Part shown: in pieces, positions 26,388 through 35,925 of the stretch
Position numbering within the stretch: position 1 is the first letter of the stretch
How the letters are laid out: each line of letters begins with the position of its first letter
Assembly: GCF_023156195.1 (NCBI RefSeq)
Contig: NZ_JAKUKA010000001.1
Location: 3,100,001-3,164,000, forward strand
Length of the DNA stretch: 64,000 bases
Reading direction: 5' to 3'
Source: Chitinophaga sedimenti
GTDB taxonomy: Bacteria; Bacteroidota; Bacteroidia; Chitinophagales; Chitinophagaceae
Program-made: the position numbers and the translations under genes
The notes under the pieces: generated by a model
The model's input: only the letters and a program-made list of their open reading frames with translations
What the model was told of the DNA's origin: nothing
The model's database searches: none

Positions 26388-28178
26388 TGAAACAAGGAAA
26401 AACACTTTTGGGTTGCCTGTTCCTGCTACTCTTTAACGTAGCCGGAGTATTCGCCCAGCAACATGTTTTCGTAGAAACGGAATCGTTTGAAAATAAAGGT
26501 GGATGGGTCGTTGACCAGCAATCCTTTCCCGTGATCCACTCCGCGTACCTGATGGCGCACGGTATGGGTAAACCCGTAAAAGATGCGGAGACCACCGTCA
26601 CCTTCCCGAAAACGGGCAAGTACCGTGTATGGGTGCGTACGAAAGACTGGGCCCCGTTCCCGAAGGGCCCGGGCCGTTTTACGATTAACGTGGACGGGCA
26701 AACGCTGAAACCGGTATTTGGAGAAAGCGGCAACGATCAATGGAAATGGTATGACGGTGGAGAAGTAACTATCAAAAATGCGAAAGCTGCTTTGAGCCTG
26801 CACGACCTCACCGGCTTTAACGGCCGCTGCGACGCCATCCTGTTTACGGACGCAGCTAAATTTACGCCGCCGAACAACATCGAAGCATTAACTGCCTTCC
26901 GTAATAAACTGCTGGGTGTGACCGGCACAAAAGACGCTGGCAAATTCGACCTGGTCGTGGTAGGCGGCGGCATCGCCGGTACTTGTGCGGCAATCAGCGC
27001 GGCGCGCCTTGGCTTAAAAGTGGCGCTCATCCAGGACCGGCCGGTACTCGGTGGCAATAACAGCTCCGAAGTACGCGTACACCTGATGGGCGATATCGAC
27101 AAAAACGTATACCCTAAACTGGGTCGCATTGTACGCGAAATGGACAATGGCGATCCCGGTAATGGCAACCCGGATGCGAAAGAATATGGCGACCTGCGTA
27201 AAAACCAGATCGTGAAGGCAGAGAAAAACCTCAGCCTGTTCCTGAGCACCTACGTACATGCCGTGGAAAAAACAGGCGATAAAATTACGGCGGTGATTGG
27301 CCGTGATATCCCGAGCGGACAGGAATACCGCTTTTCCGGCACCTACTTTTCCGATTGCACCGGTGATGGCACCGTGGCTTACCTCGCCGGCGCCGAGTTC
27401 CGTTTTGGCCGCGAGAGCAAAGCCCAAACGGGCGAATCGTTGGCGGCAGAAAAGCCCGACAGCTTCACGCTGGGTACCTCCAACCTTTGGGCTTCCCTGC
27501 CGAAAGACACCGAGTCGAGCTTCCCGGCTACGCCCTGGGCGCTGCAGTTCTCCGACGAGTATCACATCGACGAACCCAAATCCGACTGGGAATGGGAAAC
27601 CGGCTTTGGTAACTTCAACACTATTTACCAGGCCGAGCAACTGCGCGATCACAACCTGCGTGCGATTTACGGTAACTGGTCTTACCTGAAAAATCATAAA
27701 AAGGAAAAATACGCGAAAAGTGAACTGGCCTGGGTGGCATACATCGGTGGCAAACGCGAAAGCCGCCGCATTGTGGGCGATCACGTACTCACACAGATGG
27801 ACATCCGGAGGGCAAACAATATCCTGATGGCTGTGTAACCGCCACCTGGACGATTGACCTGCACTTCCCGGATGCGAAGAACAACCAGTACTTCCCGGGG
27901 CAGGAGTTTTTCGCCAGTACGAAACACATCCGCGTAGCGCCTTATACGATCCCGTACCGCTGCCTGTACAGCCGCAACATCAGCAACCTGTTTATGGCCG
28001 GCCGTAACATCAGCACCACACGCACGTGGCATTTGGCAGCACCCGCGTAATGCGCACCTGCGGTATGATGGGAGAAGTGGTGGGATATGCCGCGTACATC
28101 GGCAAAAAGAACAATACCTCACCCCGTGGCGTATACGAAAAACACTTGTCAGAACTGATGAACATCATCAAAGATTAA
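26387..28178 (+). CDS. Exported FAD-dependent oxidoreductase, PF12831 type (two frameshifts)
   Basis: Predicted flavoprotein of about 597 residues in the first SusCD operon. The signal peptide ends in AGVFAQ. An N-terminal beta-rich domain (residues 25-170, with TVTFPKTGKYRVWVRTKDW) precedes the flavin domain, which opens with the dinucleotide motif VVVGGGIAGTCAAISAARLG and has GGNNSSEVRV shortly after. Missing bases near 27810 and 28027 break the gene; joined, it reads GKQYPDGCVTATWTIDLHFP and STTRHVAFGSTRVMRTCGMM and ends at 28178. Proteins of this family lie in many Bacteroidota polysaccharide loci and their reactions are poorly known. The locus has no obvious glycosidase, so this enzyme may perform the key oxidative step. 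Confidence 0.82.
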
Positions 28179-28265
28179 CATAACAGGGAGGCCATTGGTC
28201 ATTTTTATACGGAGATACTCGTGATTTTGTATTAAACTTGGCTCACTAAATAAACATTCACGTCT

Positions 28266-28930
28266 ATGAAACTTTTGGCCTCCCTGCTTTTTTATTTATC
28301 AGCACCTTCGCTCTTGCCCGGGATAAACCTGCTCCCGCAGCACCTCCGTTCTGGAACGATATTGTAAACTTTAAAAAACAGGATGCCGCTACCGCCCCGC
28401 AAACCAACGCCATCCTGTTCGTGGGCAGCTCTTCCTTTACCCGCTGGCGCGATGTGCAGACGTACTTCCCGGAGTACCCGATCATCAACCGCGGTTTCGG
28501 TGGCAGCACACTGGTAGACGTGATCCGTTATGTGTACGATGTGGTACTCCCCTATCAACCTAAACAAGTAGTGATTTACTGTGGAGAAAATGATGTGGCT
28601 TCCGGCGCCAGCGCGCCCGAAGTAGTGCACCGCTTTAAAACCCTGTACGGCATGCTCCGCGAAAACCTCCCCAACGCCACCATCGACTTCGTTTCCCTGA
28701 AACCAAGCCCCAGCCGCGTGAAACATACCGAGGCTGTTAAAGCTGCGAATAAAGAGATCGCCGCTTTCCTCAAAAAGCAGAAAAAAGCCCACTTCATCAA
28801 CATCTATGATGCCATGCTGGATGCAAGCGGTCAGCCCCGTCCCGAGTTGTTCGTGGAAGACATGCTGCACATGAAGCCGGAAGGCTATGCGATCTGGCAA
28901 AAAATCATGCAACCGTATCTGCTTAAATAA
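28266..28930 (+). CDS. Exported SGNH/GDSL-type hydrolase (frameshifted)
   Basis: Secreted lipase or esterase of the SGNH fold, about 221 residues, probably a deacetylase for the polymer handled by the locus. The start at 28266 gives MKLLASLLF; one T is missing in the T run near 28288-28293, after which the signal peptide continues FLFISTFALA. Catalytic blocks are visible: the Ser block FVGSSSFTRW, the Gly block RGFGGSTL, the Asn block CGENDV and the Asp/His block VEDMLHMKPEGY. It begins 87 bp after the flavoenzyme gene; it may be the last gene of that operon or have its own promoter in the AT-rich gap. Confidence 0.85.
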
Positions 28931-28948
28931 ACCAATTCACGTTGATCC

Positions 28949-29089
28949 CTATACGTAACGGGATAAAAGATTCATTATCAATTCACTGCTGATGGGGTTG
29001 TAAGGACTGCCACCCGGTAGCTTTTGCAGGATAAAATTTTCTTTGCACGGGAAGCCGCGCCTGTACTCGTTTTGGGTAAATGTCGTCAT
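28949..29089 (-). CDS. Possible 46-residue small protein
   Basis: An open frame on the minus strand from ATG at 29089 to TAG at 28949 gives 46 residues, starting MTTFTQNEYRRGFPCKENFI and ending in SSELIMNLLSRYV. It fills most of an otherwise empty gap between two plus-strand genes. Its composition is protein-like (balanced, with Pro-Gly turns and an amphipathic end) and an AT-rich stretch with TATCTTTTA lies upstream. I recognise no family and no clear ribosome binding site, so it remains tentative. Confidence 0.35.
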   Translation of the reverse strand: MTTFTQNEYRRGFPCKENFILQKLPGGSPYNPISSELIMNLLSRYV

Positions 29090-29216
29090 TCCACTGCGGT
29101 AATATTGCTTTCAGTTATAAAAGATATTATATACTTTTAAATGCGAAGATTTATCTACAGTAGCCAGCAAAACACCAACTAACCGTCTGCATCGCAGTCA
29201 CATTTCCCTACCTTGT

Positions 29217-31982
29217 ATGAAAGCAATTCTACTTGCTATTACCTTTTTATTGCCGTGCAAATCCCTGCACATGCCCGGGATACACTTTACCGGGGGCGGG
29301 TTTCCAACGCCATTAACGGGGCACTGCTGCCCGGCGTTACCGTGATGGTATCGGGTATTTCCGGCGCCGTGGTCACCGACAGTGCGGGCCTGTTCACCCT
29401 GCCGGCCGGCGTACGCGCGCCGTTCGTAATCACTGCCAGCAGCATTGGTTACTGGCAGCAACAGCTACATGTACACCACCAGCAGTTCCTCGATATCCGG
29501 ATGGACCATCGCGATGAGCTCATGAACGAAGTGGTGGTAGCGGCAACCCGCCGCGAGGAGCGCTTGATACAGTCGCCTCTTAGCATCGACAAAATGGATA
29601 ACAAGGCCATTCGTCAAACCCCTCCATCAACTTTTACGAAGGATTACAAAACTACAAAGGCGTGGAGATGGTTGCCAGCGGCCTGAACCTGCGGCAGATC
29701 AATACCCGTGGCTTTACCTCGGGCTCCAACCAGCGCTTTTTGCAACTGATCGACGGGGCAGACAACCAGCCGCCCGGTACCAACTTCGCGCTGGGCAATA
29801 CGTTTGGTCCCTCCGATCTCGATATCGAAAGCGTGGAGATCATTCCCGGCTCCGCAGCTGCGTTGTACGGCCCGGTAGCGTTTAACGGCGTACTGGCCAT
29901 GCAAACGAAAGATCCTTTTAAGTACCCCGGCCTCAGCGTACAAATCAAATCCGGTTTGAACCACGTGAACGACGCCAATACGGGTGCACAGGGCCTGTAC
30001 GACTGGCCATGCGCTACGCGGGACCGATCGGCAAAAAATTCGCGATTAAACTGAATGCAGCATACTTTACGGGGCAGGACTGGTTTGCCGGCAACTATGA
30101 CGATGTGGATGCCCTTACCCCGCCCGCACAGCGTGGCGACCTGAACCCGGCGCGTAATGCCCTTAACGTTTACGGCGACGAGATCTCCAAAACCATTACG
30201 GGTATTGGTCGTGTTACCCGCACCGGTTATGCCGAAAAAGACCTGATGGACTACCATGTGTACAACGTTCGCCTCAACGGCGCGCTATACTACCGGTTAA
30301 ATGAGGGCAGCACGCTCAGCTATCAATACAACCTGGGGCAGGCCACGGTGTCGCAAACGGGCAGTCACCGCAATTCCCTGAACGACTACCGGGTGAGCCA
30401 GCACAAACTGGAGCTGAAGGGGCCGCAGTACTTTGTCCGGGCCTACGACATTATAGAAAATGCAGGACACTCTTATAACTCCCGCAAACTCGCGCAGGCG
30501 ATTAACCAGACCTGGGTGCGCGACCTGGCCGGCAACCCGGTAACTGCAGCGCAGGCCAACGATACCTGGTTCGCCCGCTATGAAGCCGCTTACAAAGGCA
30601 CTGTAGCTGGCGTAACAGCTGCTGATCACCTGGCGGCGCGCGGCTTTGCCGACCAGGGACGGTATACGCCGGGCAGCGACGCATTCGAGCGTGAGAAAGA
30701 ACGCTTATCCCGTTTAGACGGCCCGGAAGGCGCCCGTATCTTTTCGGAAAGCAGTTTGTTCCATGCGGAAGGACAATATGATTTCAGCAAGCTGTTTAAA
30801 CCGGTGCAGCTGATAGCGGGTGGCAACTTCCGCCGTTACCAGCTGTTTACCAATGGCTCCCTGTTTGATGATAAAGATGGTGACATTATCATCAACGAGG
30901 GTGGTGCATTTTTACAGGCAGGTAAGCGGTTGCTTAACGAACGTTTGAATATGCTGGCCTCTATCCGCTACGATAAGAACCAGAATTTTAAAGGAAGATT
31001 TACCCCCAGGGTGGCCGCGACGTACGAGTTTGCGAAGAACCATTACCTGCGGGCATCGTTCCAGACCGGTTTCCGGAGCCCCGTGCCGGCCGAGCAGTTT
31101 TACATGAGCAACTCCGGCAACGTGACCGTGATGGGCGGTGCGCCGGCAAACAGCAAAGGCCTGAACGCGTACGAAAATTCCTACACCTTTACCAGTGTAG
31201 ACAGCTTTGGCGTAGCGGTAAGCCGTGCGATCCAGCAGGGCGCTACCCGCGATGCTGCGGTGGAAGCCAATAAACAATTGCTGCAACAGGCAAATGTAAA
31301 ATACGTGGCGCCCGAACGCGTGCGTACCTGGGAAATCGGTTATCGCAGCAACATTAACGACAAACTGTTCTTCGACGCCAGCTACTACCGGAACGACTAC
31401 ACGGATTTCATCATCAACAGCCGCATGGTGCGACCGGATTCGCCGATCAAAGACAGCGACGGGAACATTAACAGCGCAGCGGCCACCAACCTACTGAACC
31501 GCCAGTACCACGTATTTGTAGTATTCACTAACGGCAGCGATAAAGTATCGTCGCAGGGCGCTTCCCTGGAAGCACGTTACCTGCTCACCAATAAACTGAG
31601 TGTAAGCGCCAATGGTACCTGGGCAGAGTTTAACATGCGCGATGCAAATCCTAACAACATTCCGGCCTTTAATACTCCGCGCTTCCGTACAGTGGTAACC
31701 GCAGGCGGCGAAAACCTGTGGAAACATGCGGGCTTTAACGTCGCATGGCGCTGGCATGAAGGATATAACTGGTTCGGATCATTTAATGACAACCGTCCCG
31801 GTTTCATCGGCGCTTACTCCACCATAGACGCACAGGTCAACTACCAGTTACCGAAGGTGAAAACCAATATCAAAATAGGGGCAAATAATCTGCTGAATTA
31901 CTATGCTTCACAAGCGTACGGTATGCCTGCCATCGGCGGTGTTTACTATGTTAGCTTTACATTTGATTCCCTTACCCGGTAA
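29217..31982 (+). CDS. TonB-dependent receptor without SusD partner (three frameshifts)
   Basis: Outer-membrane TonB-dependent transporter of about 922 residues. The start at 29217 gives MKAILLAITFLLP; missing bases near 29252, 29620 and 30006 break the gene. Joined, it has a carboxypeptidase-like regulatory domain (GRVSNAINGALLPGVTVMVS), a plug with the TonB-contact stretch NEVVVAATRREER and INTRGFTSGSNQRFLQLIDG, and a long barrel ending in GGVYYVSFTFDSLTR. There is no STN domain and no susD next to it, so it belongs to the siderophore/vitamin-type receptors. A strong terminator follows, so it is a single-gene transcript. Substrate unknown. Confidence 0.88.
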
Positions 31983-32024
31983 GGGCTCGGACAAATCAGT
32001 GCAATAATTGGACATATTATCGAT

Positions 32025-32065
32025 TCAGAAAGGCCGGATGCTGTGGAAGCATCCGGCCTTTCTGA
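32025..32065 (+). terminator. Strong 17-bp hairpin terminator
   Basis: TCAGAAAGGCCGGATGC (32025-32041) pairs perfectly with GCATCCGGCCTTTCTGA (32049-32065) around a 7-base loop. It lies 43 bp after the TonB-dependent receptor stop and ends just before the next gene, closing the receptor transcript. Confidence 0.85.
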
Positions 32066-32084
32066 TTAATATTTAGCTTTGATA

Positions 32085-33764
32085 ATGACCTCCAGCATAC
32101 TGATTGTAGAAGACGAATTGATCGTAGCCCGCGATCTGCAACTTATTTTGCAGAAGGCCGGCTACCAGGTAAGCGGGATTGCACGGTCCGTGAAAAAGGC
32201 GCAGGAACTGGTACGGCAGGAAAAACCCGCCCTCGTGTTGCTGGACATCTGTTTAGCCGGTAAAGAAACCGGTATTGACCTGGCGCATCAGCTGCGCGAA
32301 CAACATATCGCATTCATTTATTTGTCGGCCAACTCCAGTCCCGGTGTGCTGGCAGCCGCCAAAACCACGCAGCCCTACGGCTTCCTGGTAAAACCTTTCC
32401 GCGCACGGGATGTACTGGTAACGATTGAAATTGCTTTATACCTGCATCGCCAGCATATTACGAACCGCTTACAACAGGCCGCAGCGCTGCAAACGCTGAT
32501 CCACCGTCAGCAGACAGACAACAGTAACCTATCAGAAACGCTCCAGGAATTATCGGCGGCCCTGCAATCGCTTTTACATTTTGACATGATGCTGTCGCAC
32601 AATGCTACCGGCACGTTAACAGGTACCCTGCGAACGGGCTTTCAACATTACCAGTTGCTCGATGCGCAGGTACTGGCACGCCTGTCGGGCGTGCCGGACG
32701 AGCAGCTAAACAGCTTATTAGTCGCCGATTCCGTACAAATGACACCCACCACCTGCGACCAGCGCGACATACGGCAAAACGGGCTGTTGCAGTTGTTGTC
32801 CGACAATTTCGAATGGCAATCCGTGTTACGCATTCCGCTGCCCTGCGGGGAACAGCATTGCATGCTGAGCTTCTTCAGCCGTAAAGCCGGCGCCTATCAC
32901 ACCGAACACCTTAACCTGTTGCAGGATATCGTACAGGAACTGGGCATTTTACTTTCGGCCAAGTACCACCAATCGCCCGCCGGCCCCGGCAGCTGGCTTG
33001 CCGCGAATACCGGCACCAGTTGTTTTGACCAGATCATCGGTAAACACCACTTGCTGTTACAGGCCTTCGACGATGTGAAACAGGTAGCCGAACTCGACAC
33101 CTCCGTATTGATTACCGGCGAAAGCGGTACCGGCAAGGAGCGCATTGCAGACTGCATCCACCGGTTGTCGCCCCGCCGCGACAAGCCCTTCATTAAAGTA
33201 AACTGCGCGGCGCTGCCCGAAAGCCTCATTAATTCCGAATTGTTCGGGCATGAGAAAGGCGCGTTTACAGGTGCTACAGAACGCCGCATCGGCAAATTTG
33301 AGCAGGCGCACGAAGGCACGCTCTTCCTCGACGAAATAGGCGAAATGCCATTGGAATTGCAATCACGGTTGTTACGCGTATTGCAGGAACGCGAGATAGA
33401 ACGCCTGGGCGGCAAAGCTCCCATTAAGGTGGCAGTACGCGTGGTAGCGGCCACCAACCGCAACCTGGAACAGGAAGTAGCGGCCGGCAGGTTCCGGCTG
33501 GACTTGTATTACAGGTTACACATCTTCCCTATTCAACTGCCTGCGCTACGCGACCGTAAGGAAGATATTCCAGCCCTGACAGAACATTTCGTGACGCAGT
33601 TCAGCCATCGTTTCGGCAGAGCCATGCCGCAGATTCAACCTAAAGTGTTAAAGGATTTAATGGCGTATCACTGGCCGGGCAATGTGCGGGAGCTGGAACA
33701 TGTAATAGAGCGGAGTGTGATCATGGTGCGGGACGGGGTGATGAAAGAAGCGTATATTAAATAA
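32085..33764 (+). CDS. Response regulator with GAF-like region and sigma-54 AAA+ domain, no DNA-binding tail
   Basis: Two-component regulator of about 559 residues; ATG at 32085 is preferred to a TTG at 32079. The receiver domain is complete: acidic pocket VEDE, phosphoacceptor Asp in LVLLDICLAG, Lys in FLVKPFR. A middle region (residues about 140-300) looks like a GAF-type sensor. The AAA+ domain has Walker A GESGTGKE, the sigma-54 contact loop GAFTGATERRIGKF, Walker B GTLFLDEIGEM and the arginine-finger stretch FRLDLYYRL. The protein ends shortly after VMKEAYIK with no Fis-type helix-turn-helix. It may activate sigma-54 polymerase from solution, or the tail is lost. No histidine kinase gene is adjacent. 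Confidence 0.85.
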   Translation: MTSSILIVEDELIVARDLQLILQKAGYQVSGIARSVKKAQELVRQEKPALVLLDICLAGKETGIDLAHQLREQHIAFIYLSANSSPGVLAAAKTTQPYGFLVKPFRARDVLVTIEIALYLHRQHITNRLQQAAALQTLIHRQQTDNSNLSETLQELSAALQSLLHFDMMLSHNATGTLTGTLRTGFQHYQLLDAQVLARLSGVPDEQLNSLLVADSVQMTPTTCDQRDIRQNGLLQLLSDNFEWQSVLRIPLPCGEQHCMLSFFSRKAGAYHTEHLNLLQDIVQELGILLSAKYHQSPAGPGSWLAANTGTSCFDQIIGKHHLLLQAFDDVKQVAELDTSVLITGESGTGKERIADCIHRLSPRRDKPFIKVNCAALPESLINSELFGHEKGAFTGATERRIGKFEQAHEGTLFLDEIGEMPLELQSRLLRVLQEREIERLGGKAPIKVAVRVVAATNRNLEQEVAAGRFRLDLYYRLHIFPIQLPALRDRKEDIPALTEHFVTQFSHRFGRAMPQIQPKVLKDLMAYHWPGNVRELEHVIERSVIMVRDGVMKEAYIK

Positions 33765-33987
33765 AAATATTACTATTTTAGGATCCGTCGCAACGAGGAA
33801 AACACACCCGGGAGCCAGTATCACCATATTAACTTTATGTAAATTCCGCTCCCGCATTTTCCCCGCAGCACCAGTAACAGCGCCGGTATCCACGTTATGC
33901 ACGCCCGCCAGCTCCTATCTGCAGCGGGGTGGGCTGACTGCTTTCCTGGCGTGCTTATTATATTTGCAATTCAAAATCCATACGGGG

Positions 33988-34580
33988 ATGGCAGAACAGG
34001 ACGCACATAACGAGAAAGAACTGCTCAAGGCCGTTGCATCGGGTGACGAAAAAGCTTTCGGAGAGATTTTCCATCGCTATCGTAACAAGGTGTACACGAT
34101 CGCCTTCCGGATCACAGCATCCGCCCCGCTTTCCGAAGAAATAGTACTGGACGTGTTCCTCAAAGCCTGGCTCAAACGCGAACAACTGGCTACCCTGGAG
34201 CACTTCTCCGCCTGGCTGTTTACCGTTACGCGCAACAGGGTATTCAGTCTCCTTAAGCAAATAGCCCTCCGCAAAGAAGCAGAGGCCGCGCTGGAACAGG
34301 AAGCCTTTCTGCCCCATGAAAATCCTAACGCCCTGTTACAGGAAAAGGAATACCGCCGGTACTGGCCCAGGCGATCGCCCGCCTGTCGCCCCAACAGAAA
34401 AAAGTATACCGCCTTATTAAAGAGAAAGGGCTAAAGAGAGAGCAAGCCGCCACGGAGCTGAACCTTTCGCCCGAAACCGTCAAACGCCACCTTTCCGAAG
34501 CCATGCAGGTGATCCGCGCCTATTGTGTGTCACACCTGGGGATGCAGGCTACCCTCCTGCTTATTAAGGAATTGTTATGA
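33988..34580 (+). CDS. ECF-type RNA polymerase sigma factor (frameshifted)
   Basis: Sigma factor of about 197 residues heading the second SusCD locus. Region 2: FGEIFHRYRNKVYTIAFRIT and SEEIVLDVFLKAWLKREQLA. One missing base near 34353-34362 breaks the gene; joined, region 4 reads ARLSPQQKKVYRLIKEKGLK followed by REQAATELNLSPETVKRHLS. It ends at 34580 with LLLIKELL. The start at 33988 (MAEQD) is chosen over a frame that begins further upstream. The FecR gene follows after 92 bp. Confidence 0.9.
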
Positions 34581-34672
34581 ACCTTTTTTTACTGACCCGC
34601 CGCTGACCCATTTTCTTTTTAGCGGAGTTTCTTATTATAGATGCCCTGCAAAAGGGGCTCAGACATGCAAGT

Positions 34673-35796
34673 ATGCCTGATTTTGAACAGCTCTTCCGGA
34701 AGTATATGTCCGGCGCCGCCAGCGCCCGGGAAAAGACGGAATTGTTTGACCTGATCGCGCAACCGGGGCATAATGACGACCTGCTGCGGCTGATCGACGA
34801 AGTAGTCGCCGATCCCGGGCAGGAACTGGAAGTAGCGCCGGAAAAAGCGGATGAAATACTGTCATTGATCGTGCAAACGCAGCCGGTAGCACCCAAACGT
34901 ACGGCCCCTATCCGCACCATCGTGCGCTGGGCCGCTGCAGCGGCGGTTGTAGCCGGTATGGCCATAGCTACCTGGAAAACGGTGGCACCTGCGCCGTCCC
35001 AACGCGCCACTGCCTTAGCGAGCACAGATATTTCGCCTGCCGCTAATGGTGCACTGCTGACGTTATCCAATGGCAAAACGGTACTGCTGGATAGTTTACA
35101 GCAGGGCCCCGTAGCAAAAGGCATCACTTTACAGAAAGGCACCGTGACTTATGCCGGCGCAGAGACGGGCTATAACACACTGAGTACGCCGCGCGGCCGC
35201 GTATTTCATGTGGTACTGCCCGATGGTTCGCAGGTATGGTTAAACGCCGGCAGTACGCTCCAATACCCGACACAGTTTACGAATGAACGCGCAGTATCGT
35301 TGAACGGAGAGGCTTACTTCGAAGTAGCACAGAACGCACAACTGCCCTTCACCGTAAAAACCGGCGATCGCAGTGCAGTACGGGTGCTGGGTACCAGCTT
35401 CAATATCAACGCGTACGATAATGAGCCGGTGATACAAACAACGTTGCTGACAGGCAGCGTGCAGGTACAGGCAGGAAGCACATCGAATATATTGCGCCCG
35501 GGCGAACAGGCCAGCATATCGCCCGCCGCCACCATCCGTATTATTAAAGCCGATACCAGCCAGGTAATGGCCGGAGAAACGGCATCTTCAATTTCGACAA
35601 TGCAGATATCACCACCATTATGAAACAACTGGAACGTTGGTACGATATCGATGTAGTATATGAAAAGAACATTCCTGCATTTGCCTTCGGCGGAAAGATG
35701 GAGCGTAACCTGAGCCTGCAACAGGTGATCAGGATCCTCGAAATTTCGAAAGTGCATTTCAGGCTTGACGGAAAAACACTGACAGTAACACCATAG
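34673..35796 (+). CDS. FecR-type anti-sigma factor (frameshifted)
   Basis: Inner-membrane anti-sigma regulator of the second SusCD locus, about 374 residues. The cytoplasmic part starts MPDFEQLFRKYMSGAASARE; the membrane helix is near residues 85-103 (WAAAAAVVAGMAIATW). The FecR domain shows TPRGRVFHVVLPDGSQVWLN, GEAYFEVAQNAQLPFTV and GTSFNINAYDNE. A missing T near 35572 (GCCGG for GCCTGG) cuts the frame; repaired, it reads VMAWRNGIFNFDNADITTIM and continues into the DUF4974 tail ending in LTVTP. It pairs with the ECF factor upstream and the STN-bearing SusC downstream. Confidence 0.92.
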
Positions 35797-35925
35797 TCAT
35801 TTAAACAGCTTTACAGCAGCAACTGCACCGCATTCATTACGCGGATCGGGGTTTTATTGTCCAGCACCGGCGCCGGTAGCGGCATTAAAACAACCACAGG
35901 AGCAAACTAAAAACCATTCACGTCT

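Noticed and set aside
32897..33463. 188-codon frame antisense to the sigma-54 activator gene
   Set aside because: It is opposite the AAA+ domain, whose motifs are all intact on the plus strand; the antisense product is Ser/Arg-rich noise.
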